64,000 nucleotides of DNA, taken from the NCBI RefSeq assembly GCF_042477335.2, contig NC_091246.1:251228501-251292500 (forward strand). The letters run 5' to 3'. This DNA is from Ovis canadensis. Taxonomy: Eukaryota > Chordata > Mammalia > Artiodactyla > Bovidae. The position numbers and the translations under genes are program-made. Positions 1-10,700 of this stretch are shown here, one piece after another. The notes beneath the pieces were generated by a model, which worked only from the letters and a program-made list of their open reading frames with translations, was not told the origin of the DNA and did not search any database. Position 1 is the first letter of the stretch, and the number at the start of each line of letters is the position of its first letter.

Positions 1-112
1 CACCCCACTCCAGTACTCTTGCCTAGAAAATCCCATGGACAGAGGAGCCTGGTGGGCTACCGTCTGTGGGGTCGCACAGAGTCAGACACAACTGAAGTGA
101 CTTAGCAGCAAC
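1..112 (+). repeat. Bov-tA SINE, 3' part (cut by window edge)
   Basis: The sequence matches the Bov-A half of a Bov-tA SINE: the CCACTCCAGTA, CCCATGGACAGAGGAGCC and GTCAGACACAACTGA blocks are seen in order. The tRNA-like head lies outside the window. Confidence 0.85.
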
Positions 113-234
113 AGCAATTAGTCTTGTGGGCACTGGGAATATGTCAGTGAAGGTCTTCATCGTTGTTTGGCAACTACCAGGGCACAGAGACCACTGGGAC
201 TTAATCACAATTAAACAGTATCTATTAGCTACAA

Positions 235-1013
235 TATGCAGATGACACCACCCTTATGGCAGAAAGTGAAGAGGAACTAAAAGGCCTCTTGATGAAAGTG
301 AAAGAGGAGAGTGAAAAAGTTGGCTTAAAGCTCAACATTCAGAAAACTAAGACCATGGCATCTGGTCCCATCACTTCATGGGAAATAGACGGGGAAACAG
401 TGTCAGGCTTTATTTTGGGGGGCTCCAAAATCACTGCAGATGGTGACTGCAGCCATGAAATTAAAAGGCGCTTACTCCTTGGAAGGAAAGCTATGACCAA
501 CCTAGAGAGCATAATTCAAAAGCAGAGACATTACTTTGCCAACAAAGGTCCGTCTAGTCAAGGCTATGTTATTTCCAGTGGTCATGTATGGATGTGAGAG
601 TTGGACTGTGAAGAAGGCTGAGCGCCGAAGAATTGATGCTTTTGAACTGTGCTGCTGGAGAAGACTCTTGAGAGTCCCTTGGACTGCAAGTAGGTCCAAC
701 CAGTCCATTCTAAAGGAGATTAGTCCTGGGTGTTTTTTGGAAGGACTGATGCTAAAGCTGAAACTCCAGTACTTTGGCTACCTCATGCAAAGAGTTGACC
801 CATTGGAAAAGAGTTTGATGCTGGGAGGGATTGGGAGTGGGAAGAGAAGGGGACGACAGAGGATGAGATGGCTGGATGGCATCACTGACTCGATGGACAT
901 GAGTTTGAGTGAACTCCGGGAGTTGGTGATGGACGGGGAGGCCTGGCGTGCTGTGATTCATGAAGTCGCAAAGAGTCAGACATGACTGAGTGACTGAACT
1001 GAACTGAACTGAT
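235..1013 (+). repeat. BovB LINE 3' fragment
   Basis: This is the reverse transcriptase C-terminal part of a BovB (RTE clade) LINE in the forward direction. It begins just after the YADD active site and ends in the GACTGAACTGAACTG tail. The reading frame breaks near 550-600 (frames 256-597 and 536-985), so it is a dead 5'-truncated copy. Confidence 0.9.
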
Positions 1014-1058
1014 TAACTGCAAAGCCCTTGGCCACATGAAAGAAATGTACTACACAGT

Positions 1059-1287
1059 ACTTCCCAGGTGGCGCTAGTGGTAAAGAGCACTCCTGCCAGT
1101 GCAGGAGACGTAAGAGACGTGAGTTCAATCCCTGGGTCAGGAAGGAGCCCCTGGAGGAGGACATGGCAACCCGCTCCAGTATTCTTGCCTGGAGAAACCT
1201 ATGGACAGAGGAGCCTGGTGGGCTACAGTCTATGGTGTTACAAAAAGTTGGATATGACTGAAGCGACTTAGCACACACACACACAGT
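1059..1287 (+). repeat. Bov-tA SINE with CA-rich tail
   Basis: A tRNA-like head with the GCGCTAGTGGTAAAG variant is followed by the Bov-A body and ends in a short CACACACA tail. Confidence 0.85.
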
Positions 1288-1464
1288 CCAAGGTAGGGGC
1301 AGTGGAAGGACAGGAAGAACTGAGTGGGTCCAAGATGGTGTCACTTGTGCTAACAGCCATACAGAGGTAAAGGCTGGGTTTGCTTACTAGGTTGTTGTTT
1401 TTGTTTTTTTTTCCTCAATAATACACTTTTCTGTCCATACGGAAGTGTGGCTTTAAATAGAGCT

Positions 1465-1985
1465 CTTCATTAGTTTCCTGTGGCTGCTGTAGCAGACTGC
1501 CACACATTTTGTTGCCTAAAACAACACAAACTGATTATTTCACAGTGGGTTTCCCTGGTGGCTCAGTGGTAAAGAATCCGCCTGCTGGTGCAGGAGACAT
1601 AGGTTCAACCCCTGATCCCGGGAGGATCTCAAATGCCTCAGAGCCTCTAAGCCCGTGCCTCCAACTGTTGAGCTTGTGAGCTACGGCTACTGAACCCACA
1701 TGCCTCAACTGCTGAAGCGCGAGCACCCTGGGGCCCGTGTTCTGCAGCAAGAGGAGCCACAGCGACGAGAAGCCTGGGCACCACGACTGGAGAAGAGCTG
1801 GCCCAGCGAGGAAGGGCCAGCACAGCAACAAGCAAAGAAACATGTAAAGATGATGTCGTCCCGCAGCTCTGGAGGCCAGACTCCAGGTGCGGCATGGCTG
1901 GCTTCTCCGCTTAGAATTCCCCAAGGCCGAACTCGAGGTGTTGGCAGGGCTGTGTTTCTTTCTGATCCTAGGGGACAGTCCATTT
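1465..1985. repeat. Old mammalian repeat split by a SINE
   Basis: The flanks (TTGCCTAAAACAACACAAAC before, AGCTCTGGAGGCCAGACTCC after) read as one diverged old repeat interrupted by the SINE at 1549-1850. I do not assign a family. Confidence 0.4.
1549..1850 (+). repeat. tRNA-Glu-derived SINE (CHR-type)
   Basis: It has a TTCCCTGGTGGCTCAGTGG head and a body of the type 'cctcagagcctctaagcccg ... gcacagcaacaa', which differs from the Bov-A body. It is inserted within an older repeat. Confidence 0.75.
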
Positions 1986-2214
1986 GAGGTTGCTGACAGA
2001 TTTTAACCCCACATGGCTGAGGACTGAGATCCCCATCTCCTTGCCGGCTGTCAGCCATGGTCACGCTGGTTCTAGAGGCAGCCTGCACTTCCTGCTGCCT
2101 GGCCCCTCCAAAGACAGCCTGGCCTGGAGAGTCCCTCTCCTGCTTCCCGTCTCTTTGACTGTCCTGACTTACTTCTCTGAAGCCTCTCCTCTTTATCTGT
2201 GACCGTGCCACTCT

Positions 2215-2300
2215 GCTTATGGAACTAGGGATTGAACGCACCCCCTCGGCAGTGAAAACGTGGAGTCCTAAGCCCTGGACCCCCAGGGAATTCCCAAGCA
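2215..2300 (-). repeat. tRNA-Glu-type SINE head, reversed
   Basis: Short reversed SINE head: GGGATTGAACGCACC and CCCCAGGGAATTCCC correspond to the B box and the 5' end on the minus strand. Confidence 0.65.
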
Positions 2301-2367
2301 TCTCCTTTAACACACCTCTTCTACTCATCTCTCTCTGCTCCCTCTCCCACATGGTGGCATATAGATT

Positions 2368-2895
2368 ACACTCAGTTCAGTTCAGTTCAGTCGCTCAGTG
2401 GTGTCCGACTCTTTGAGACCCCATGAATTGCAGCACGCCAGGCCTCCCTGTCCATCACCAACTCCCGGAGTTCACTCAGACTCACCTCCATCGAGTCGGG
2501 GATGCCATCCAGCCATCTCATCCTCTGTCGTCCCCTTCTCCTCCCGCCCCCAATCCCTCCCAGCATCAGAGTCTTTTCCAATGAGTCAAATCTTTGCATG
2601 AGGTGGCCAAAGTACTGGAGTTTCAACTTTAGCATCAGTCCTTCCAAAGAACACCCAGGACTGATCTCCTTTGGAATGGACTGGTTGGACCTCCTTGCAG
2701 TCCAAGGGACTCTCAAGAGTCTTCTCCAACACCACAGTTCAGAAGCATCAATTCTTCGGTGCTCAGCTTTCTTCACAGTCCAACTCTCACATCCATACAT
2801 GACCACTGGAAATACCATAGCCTTGACTAGACGGACCTTTGTTGGCAAAGTAATGTCTCTGCTTTTGAATATGCTGTCTAGGTTGGTCATAGCTT
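2368..2895 (-). repeat. BovB LINE 3' fragment, reversed
   Basis: A minus-strand frame (2387-2890) is open for 167 residues of BovB reverse transcriptase C-terminus, with the CESWTVKK and RQRMRWLDG signatures. It starts with the TTCAGTTCAGTTCAG tail complement. Confidence 0.9.
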
Positions 2896-2972
2896 ACCAT
2901 AACTTACCATAGATTACATTGGGCCCACTCAGTAATCTCGGATGATCTCCTTATTTTTAAGTCAGTTGATTG

Positions 2973-5620
2973 TTGTTCCGTTGCTCAGGCGTGTCTGACT
3001 CTTTGGGACTCCAGGGACTACAGCATGCCGGGCTTCCCTGTTCTTCACTATCTCCTGGAGATTCCTCAGATTCATTTCCATTGAGTTGCTGATACTATCT
3101 AACCATCTAATTCTCTGCTACCCTCTTCTCCTTTTGCCTTCAGTCTTTCCCAGCTTTAGGGTCTTTTCCAGTGAGTTGGCTCTTTGCAACCAAAATATTG
3201 GAGCTTCAGCTTCATCATCAGTCCTTTCAGTGAATATTCAGGGTTTATTTCCTTTAGGATTGACTGGCTTGATCTCGTTGCTGTCAAGGGATTCTCAAGA
3301 GTCTCCTCCAGCACAATTCAAAGGAATCAGTTCTCTCAGCCTTCTTTATGGTTCACATATCACATTCATACATGACTACTGGAAAAACCATAGCTTTGAC
3401 TGTATGACTCTTTGTCAGCAAAGTGGTGTCTTTGCTTTGTAATACACTGTCTAGGTTTGTTATAGCTTTTGTTCCAAGGAGCAAGTATCTTTTAATTTCG
3501 TGGCTGCAGTTGCCATCTGCAGTGATTTTGGAGCCCAGGAAAATAGAATCTGTCACTGCTTCCACTTTTTCCTCATCTTTTTGCCATGAAGTGATGGAAC
3601 TGGATGCCATGATATTCGTTTTTTGAATGTTGAGCTTTAAGCCAACTTTTTCACCCTTCTCTTTGACTCTCATCAAGAGGCTCTTCAGTTCCTCTTCACT
3701 TTCTGCCACAAGGGTGGTGTCATCTGCATATCTGAGGTTATTGATATTTCTCCTGGCAATCTTGATTCCACCTTGTGCTTCATCCAGCCCAGCATTTCAC
3801 ATAATGTATTCCGCATAAGTTGAGTAAGCAATGTGACTATACACAGCCCTGATGTACTCCTTTTCCTGTTTGGAACCAGTCTGTTGTTCCATGTCGGGTT
3901 CTAACTGCTGCTTCTTGACCTGCATACAGGTTTCTAAGGAGACAGGTGAGGTGGTCAAGCATTTCCATCTCTAAGAATTTTCCATAGTTTGTTGTGATCC
4001 ACAGAGTCAAACGCTTTAGTGTAGTCAATGAAGCAGAAGTAGATATTTTTCTAGAATTCCCTTGCTTTTCCTACGATCCAATGGATGTTGGCAATTTGAT
4101 CTCTGGTTCCTCTGCCTTTTCTAAATCCAGCTTGTACTTCTGGAAGTTCTTAGTTCATATACTGTTGAATCCTAGTTTGACAGATTTTGAGCATTACCTT
4201 GCTAGCATGGGAGATGATCGCAATTGTGCGGTAGTTTGAGCATTCTTTGGCATTGCCCTTCTTTGGGATTGGAATGAAAACTGACCTTTTCCAGTCCTGT
4301 GGCCACTGCTGAGTGTTCCAAATTTGCTGACAGGTTGAGTGCAGCACTTTCACAACATCATCTTTTAGGATTTTAAATAGCTCAGCTGGAATTCTATCAC
4401 ATCTGCTAGCTTTGTTAGTAGTGATGCTACCTAAGGCCTACTTGACTTCACACTCTAGGATATCTGGCCCTAGGTGAGTGACCATCGTGGTTGTCCCAGT
4501 CATTAAGATCTTTTTTATACAGTTCTTCTGTGTATTCTTGCCACCTCTTCTTAATCTCCTCTGCTTCTGTTAGGTCCATACCATTTCTGTCCTTCATTGT
4601 GACCATCTTTATATGAAATGCTCCCTTGATATCTCCTGTTTTCTTGAAGAGATCTCTAGTCTTTCCCATTCTGTTTTTCCTCCATTTCTTTGCATTGTTC
4701 ACTGAAGGATGCTTTCTAACCTCTCCTTAGAAAGGAGATGACAGAGGACGAGATGGTTGGATGGCATCACCAACTCGATGGACATGAGTTTGCGTAAACT
4801 CCGGGAGTTGGTGATGGATAGGGAGGCCTGGCATGCTGCAGTCCATAGGCTCGCAAAGTGTCGGACACGACTGAGCAACTGACCTGAACTGCACTAACCT
4901 CTCCTTGCTATTCCCTGGAACTTTGCATTCAGTTGGATATATCTTTCCCTTTCTCCTTTGCTTTTCACGTCTCTTACTTTCTGAGCTATCTGTAAAGCCT
5001 GCTCAGACAACCACATTGCCTTCTTGGATTTCTTTTTCTTGGGGATGGTTTTGGTCACTGCCTTCTGTGCAGTGGTGTGAGCCTCCATCCATAGTTCTTC
5101 AGGCACTCTGTTTACCAGATCTAATCCCTTGAAGTTATTCATCATCTCCACTGTGTAATCCTAAGGGTTTGATTTAGGTCATATTTGAATGGCCTAGTGG
5201 TTTTCCCTACTTTCTTCAATTTAAGCTTGAATTTTGCAGTAAGGAACTGATGATCTTAGCCATTGTCAGCTCCCAGTCTTAGTTTTGCTGACTGTATAGA
5301 GCTTCTCCATCTTTGGCTACAAAGAATGTAATCAGTCTGATTTTGGTATTGACCATTTGGTGATGTCCACGTGTAAAGTCGTCTTTTGTGTTGTTGGAAA
5401 AGGGGGTTTGGTATGACCAGTGCATTCTCTTGGCATAATTCTGCCAGCCTTTGCCCTGCTTCATTTTGCTCTCTAAGGCCAAACTTGTCTATTCCTTCAG
5501 GTATCTCGTGACTCCCTAATTTTGCACTCCAGTCCCCTATGATGAAAGGCCATCTTTTTTTAATGTTCTAGACGTTCTTGTAGGTGTTCACAGAACTGTC
5601 AAGGACATACGCAAAGGGTT
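2973..5620 (-). repeat. Long BovB LINE copy, reversed
   Basis: On the minus strand this copy runs from part of the APE-like endonuclease through the reverse transcriptase (YADDTTL complement near 3711-3731) to the 3' end. The frame is broken in many places. It is interrupted at 4729-4893 by a second, oppositely oriented BovB 3' piece. Confidence 0.85.
4729..4893 (+). mobile_element. Short BovB 3'-end copy nested in antisense BovB
   Basis: About 165 bases of BovB 3' end (GGATGGCATCACC to the GACCTGAACTGC tail) sit in the forward direction inside the reversed BovB. The 13-base sequence CTAACCTCTCCTT occurs at 4716-4728 and again at 4894-4906: a perfect target-site duplication. Confidence 0.85.
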
Positions 5621-6301
5621 GCACACCATGCTGAAGCAGGATTTATCCCAGGAATGCAAGATCAGTTTAGCATTCAGAAATCAATTAATCTAATATCAGT
5701 ACAGTAAAGGACAAAACCCACACCATCTTAATAGGTGCAGAGAAAGCATTTAACAAAATTCAAAACCTGTCATAAAAATGCTCAACAAACTATGAATGGA
5801 AGGTAACTTCTTCAGCCTGATAAAGGGCAGGAAAAACTCACAGCTAACACAATACTCAATGGTGAAAGACTGACTGCTTATCCCTTAAGTTCAGAAACAG
5901 GAAAAGTGTATTTACTCTCACCACTTATATTCCACATTAGATTGACGGTTCTAGCAAGGGCAATTAGGCAAGAAAGTGAAATAAAAGGCATTTAGATTGG
6001 CAAAGAATAGGCACAACTATCACACGGCATGATCTTTATAAAGAAAATCCTTAAAAGGAATCCACTAAAAAATCTGTTGGAATCCATTAAAAAATTCAGC
6101 AGGATACAAAGTCAATAAGGAAAAAGCAATTGTATGTCTATACACTTGTGATGAACAATCTGCAAATAAATTTAAGAAAACAATTTCATTTGCAATACAT
6201 CAAAAAAAATATTTAGGAGTAAATTTCACAAAAGAAGTATAAAACTTATATTCCAAAAGCTATAAAGTATTGTTGAAAAAATTAAGAATATCTAAATAGA
6301 A

Positions 6302-6386
6302 ACTTCCCCATGGGTCCAGTGGTAAAGACTCTGCAGTGGTCCGGGAACTGAGATCCTGCTCGCTGTGCAGTGTGGCCAAAAAATGA
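6302..6386 (+). repeat. tRNA-Glu-type SINE, short
   Basis: A diverged SINE head (CCAGTGGTAAAGACTC ... GGGAACTGAGATCC) and short body lie inside the L1. Confidence 0.6.
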
Positions 6387-6465
6387 AAAAGAAGAAACAA
6401 GAAAACCTAAATAAATGGAAGGACACCCATGTTCATGGATTGGAAGACTTAATATTGATAAGATG

Positions 6466-6682
6466 GTGGTGGTGATGGCGGTTTAGTCGCTAAGTTGTGT
6501 CCAACTCTTGAGACCCCATGGGCTGCAGCCCACCAGGCTCCTCTGCCCATGAGATTTTCCAGGCAAGGATACTGGCGTGGGTTGCCACTTCCTTCTCCAG
6601 GGCATCTTTCCGACCCAGGGATTGAACCTGGGTCTCCTGCATGGCAGGCGGATTCTTTACTAACTGCGCTACGAGGGAAGTC
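6466..6682 (-). repeat. Bov-tA SINE with target duplication
   Basis: A complete reversed Bov-tA lies in the L1. TGATAAGATG at 6456-6465 is repeated at 6683-6692, which fixes both ends. Confidence 0.9.
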
Positions 6683-8087
6683 TGATAAGATGATAGTACT
6701 TCTCAAACTGATTTATAGATTTCAAAGCAATCGTTCTTAAAGAACCAGCTGGCTTCTTTGAAGAAATTCACACGCTGATCTTAAAGTTTGTATGAAAATT
6801 CAAGGGACTCAGAATAGCCAAGATAATCTTGAAAAGAACAAAGTTGGAGGACGCATACTTCCTGATTTCGAAATTTACTACAAAGTTACATCATCAAGGC
6901 TGTGCAGCACTGATGTAAAGATTTAACATCAATGCAGTTGGATTGGAGATCCAGAAATAAACTCTCACATTTACAGTTAGTTGATTTTCAACAGGGTGCC
7001 AAGATGATTCAACGGAGAACAGATGATCTTTCTAATGGTGCTGGGACGACTAGATGTTTACATGCGAAAGAACGATGCTGGACTCCAGCCTCACACTGTA
7101 TATAAAAATTAACTCAGAATGGGTCAAAAAGCCAAATGTGAGGTAAAACTATTAAACATGTAAAATAAAACACAGGTTCAAATCCTTATTGCCTTGAATT
7201 AGACAATGCTTTCTTAGGTATCACACCAAAAGCATAAACAACAAAGGTAAAAAAAAGATAAACTGGACTTAATCAGTGAAAGCTTTCATGCTTTAAAGAA
7301 TACTATCAAAAAAGAGAAAAGACAGCCCACAGAATGAGAGAAAATATTTTCAAATCATATAGTATGATAAGGTGCTTGCGTCTAGAAAAAATAAACAATC
7401 CACTCAAGAATAAAAAGACTACCCAGTTTTAAAATGGGCAAAGGATCCGAAGAGATATTTCTGCAAAGAAGATATACAAATAGCCAATAAACATATGATC
7501 AGATGTTCGACGTTAGCCGTTAGGGAAATGCAAATTAAAACCACAGTGAGATACCATCTCATAGCCTCTGGGATGGTGATAATAAAAAAGCCAGTAACAA
7601 ATGTTGGTGAGGATACGGAGAAATTGGAGCCCTCGTATACTGCTTGTGAGTACAGGGAGCCCTCATATAGTGCTTCGGAAAATGGTCTGGCAGTTCCTCA
7701 GTTGCTTAAACAAAATGTTACCATGTGACCCATGAGTGCCATTGAAGAAAAACAAAAATGTATCCACACCAAAAAAACTGCAAGCTGATGTCCCTAGTAG
7801 CATTATTCATTATAGCCGCAAGTGAAACCCATAATGAAACATGTAATATATCCACCCAATGGAGTATTACTTGGCAGGAAAAAGGAATAAAGTGCTGACA
7901 TTTACAACAGGGAAGAACCTTAAAAACTCTTGTTCAGTGAGAGAAGCCAGGTACAAAAGACCGCATGTATGATATGTGATCACATGTATATGAAACATCC
8001 AGAAGAAGCAAATCTATAGAGACAGACTGGTGGTGGTGATTGTTCAAGTCTGTGAATATGCTGAAGGCCACTGAATTGTACACTGTT

Positions 8088-8382
8088 TTTTTCGCGATTC
8101 TTTTACTTATTTCCAAAAGAATAAATAAATGGCTGCACTGTATTGTCGCTGCATGCAGGTTTCCTCTCAGGGTGGTGAGCTGGGGCTACTCTTCCGTGTG
8201 GGCTTTTCACTGTGGTGGCTTCTCTCGTTTTGGAGACAGGCTCTAGAACACGGGCTCCGCAGCTGTGGTGCGTGAGCTTTAGTTGCTCTGTGGCAAGTGG
8301 GATCTTCCCAGTCCAGGGATCGAACTATGTCCACTGTGGTCTCAGGCAGATTCTTATCCACTGCACCACCAGGGAAGCCCTA
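8088..8382 (-). repeat. tRNA-Glu SINE (CHR-type), reversed
   Basis: It ends with the head complement CCACCAGGGAAGCCC and carries the longer non-Bov-A body (TGTGGTGCGTGAGC, CTCTGTGGCAAGTGGG). Confidence 0.75.
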
Positions 8383-8397
8383 TGCTTCATTTTTTTT

Positions 8398-8520
8398 AAT
8401 TTAATTTTTTGACCGTGCTGCACAACTTGTGGGATTTTAGTTGCCCAACCAGGGATTGAACCTGGACCCTTAGCAGTGAGCGTGCAGAGCCCTAACCACT
8501 GGACCGCCAGGGAATTCCTG
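8398..8520 (-). repeat. tRNA-Glu SINE, short, reversed
   Basis: A second reversed SINE directly follows the first. The head complement CCGCCAGGGAATTCC and B-box complement GGGATTGAACC are clear. Confidence 0.75.
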
Positions 8521-8607
8521 ATTTGCACACTTTATATGGGTGAATAGTTTTGATGTGGGTTATAGCTCAATTTGAAATAATTGTGAGTGATGATAAATGG
8601 ATAAGAG

Positions 8608-8806
8608 GCTTCCCAGGTGGCTCTAGTGGTAAAGAATCCACCTGCCAATGCAGGAGGCACAAGACGTGCATCCCTGGGTTGGGAAGATCCCCTGGAGGAG
8701 GAAATGGCACCCCGCTCCAGTATTCTTGCCTGGAAAGTTCTATGGACAAAGAAGCCTGGCAGCCTACAGCCCATGGTCAGACACGACTGAGCATCTGCGC
8801 ACATAA
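8608..8806 (+). repeat. Bov-tA SINE
   Basis: Full head (GCTTCCCAGGTGGCTC) and Bov-A body to CAGACACGACTGAGC. Confidence 0.85.
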
Positions 8807-8809
8807 GTG

Positions 8810-9235
8810 TATAAAAATACATAAAGACTGTTACCATGAATGCCTTGTAGCTACTGTCCAGCTACATACATGGAGCATCATTAGTTCAGTTGAAGGCCCT
8901 GTGTACCCGCCCCTCCCTGATGGCTCCCTGCCCGCCTGAGTCCCACCAGGCATTCTCTGTTCTCAGTTGGTTACATGTGATTATCGTTCCCGTGAATTTA
9001 CAACAGCCTTCGTTCCTAGCCACACTGTCCTTGCTTTTTGAGGAAACAGACTGCGCAGGAAGGTGTCACGGGGCTGAGGGAGGGCTTGGTTACCATGGGC
9101 ATTGGGAGTCGCTGTGCTTAGGAGGGTATGGAGGGCAAGTCTGGCAGACCTGAGCAGGAGATCAAAACATTTGAAACCTAAGGTTCAATCCAGGTGGGTC
9201 TGATTCTTAGTCTAGTGTCTGTCACGTCATAACAA
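8810..9235. other. Unassigned non-repeat stretch
   Basis: No repeat family, exon or splice-flanked reading frame is recognised here. It is probably KIF17 intron. Confidence 0.4.
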
Positions 9236-9712
9236 AAAGCAGAGACATCACTTTGCCAACAAAGGTCCGTCTAGTCAAAGCTGTGGTTTTACCAGTAGTC
9301 ATGTATGGATGTGAGAGATGGACTGTGAAGAAGGCTGAGTGTCGAAGAACTGATGCTTTCAAAATGTGGTGCTGGAGAAGACTTGAAAGTCCATTGGACT
9401 GCAAGGAGATCAAGCCAGTCAATCTTAAAGGAAATAAACCCTTAAAAATCACTGGGAGGACTGACGCTGTGGCTCCAATACTTTGGCCACCTGATTCAAA
9501 GAGCCGACCCATTGGAAAAGACTCTGATGCTGGGAAAGATCGAAGCAGGAGGAAAAGTGGGTGACAAAGAATGAGATGGTTGGATGGCATCACTGACTCA
9601 GTGGACGTGTTTGAGCAAGCTCTGAGAGATGGTGAAGGACAGGGGAGCCTGGTGTGCTGCAGTCCATGGGGTCGCAAAGAGCTGGGCACGACTGAGCGGC
9701 TGAACACCAGCA
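9236..9712 (+). repeat. BovB LINE 3' fragment
   Basis: Forward BovB reverse transcriptase C-terminus (CERWTVKK, then MRWLDG), frame-shifted near 9390-9570, ending at GACTGAGCGGCTGAAC. Confidence 0.85.
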
Positions 9713-9769
9713 GAAGTGTGCCAGTAGAGGGGAGTGAGGGCTGTTGTCTGAGAAGGTGTGCCTGCTGCT

Positions 9770-10035
9770 GCTTTTTAAAAATACTAGTTTATTATTTTGG
9801 GATGTTCTGGGTCTTTGTTGGTATGCGCAGGCATCTCACTGTGGCGACTTCTCTTGTTGCGGAGCACAGGCTCCAGGTGCTTAAGCTTCAGCAGGTGCGG
9901 CTTGCGGGCCCTGGGCACAGGCTTCAGTTGCCCCGGGCACGCAGGCTTTTCCTGGACCAGGGATCGAACCCCTGTCCCCTGTGTTCGCAGGCAGACAGTT
10001 GTCTCCTAGCCACTGGACCAGCAGGCAAGTCCCGC
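9770..10035 (-). repeat. tRNA-Glu SINE (CHR-type), reversed
   Basis: It starts with TTTTTAAAA and ends with the head complement CCAGCAGGCAAGTCCC. The body has GTGGCGACTTCTCTTG, typical of the longer CHR-type SINE. Confidence 0.75.
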
Positions 10036-10441
10036 CTACTGCTTCTTTTAGAAGAAAGAATTTGTACAGTTCTCTGAGATCTTGAGGACTGTGGTAACTA
10101 CAGTGTTACACGTGGAGCCTTGTAAACGGCTTCTGAATAAAATGTACGAGTGGGAATAGTGACTGAGGGCTGGTGATGGGAGTGGATGACCAGCCTCTCT
10201 TCCTGCTGGGCTCAGGACCCTGTAGGTGCTCATCTAAGTACTGAGTGGAGGGGTGGGAGGGGCGGTGAATGAATCAATGGAAGGATGACAGGATAGACGG
10301 TGGCGATCAGATTGGTGAGGGGATCAGTGAGCCGGGGCTGAGTGACTGATGGGTGGGGGGCGGGGCAGGGGGCAAGCGTGGAGGAGAGGGAAACCGTGGG
10401 ATGTCTTTCCTGCTCACTGCTTGTTCATCTTTTGTTTTCAG

Positions 10442-10700
10442 CTCCGGGCGGCAGAGGTGGAGATCAAAGATCTGCAGTCGGAGTTTGAGCTGGAGAAGAT
10501 CGATTACTTGGCCACCATCCGGCGGCAGGATCGTGACTTTCTGCTCTTCCAGCAGCTCTTGGAGCAGGTGCAGCCCCTGATTCGCCGGGACTGTAACTAT
10601 AGCAACCTGGAGAGGATAAGACGAGAGTCCTGCTGGGATGAAGACAACGGTTTCTGGAAGATTCCTGAGCCCATCATCATAAAAACTAGCCTCCCAGTAG
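10442..10700 (+). CDS. KIF17: KIF17 coding exon, coiled-coil segment
   Basis: Acceptor TTTTCAG ends at 10441 and the donor is GTCAGG at 10701. It enters in phase 0 (LRAAEV) and ends one base into an alanine codon. It encodes a charged heptad-like segment with two arginine pairs (RRQDRD, IRRDCNY). Confidence 0.93.

Larger units (their letters stand above)
5625..8085 (+). repeat. L1 LINE 3' part
   Basis: A/T-rich sequence reads as L1 ORF2 C-terminal region and 3' UTR (for example 'tttatcccaggaatgcaag', 'gggaaatgcaaattaaaacc', 'aattgtacact'). The frames are heavily broken. SINEs interrupt it at 6302-6386 and 6466-6682. Confidence 0.75.

Noticed and set aside
536-985. Open frame with CESW and RQRMRWLDG motifs as a host gene
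   Set aside because: The same peptide appears in at least five other places in both orientations; it is BovB.
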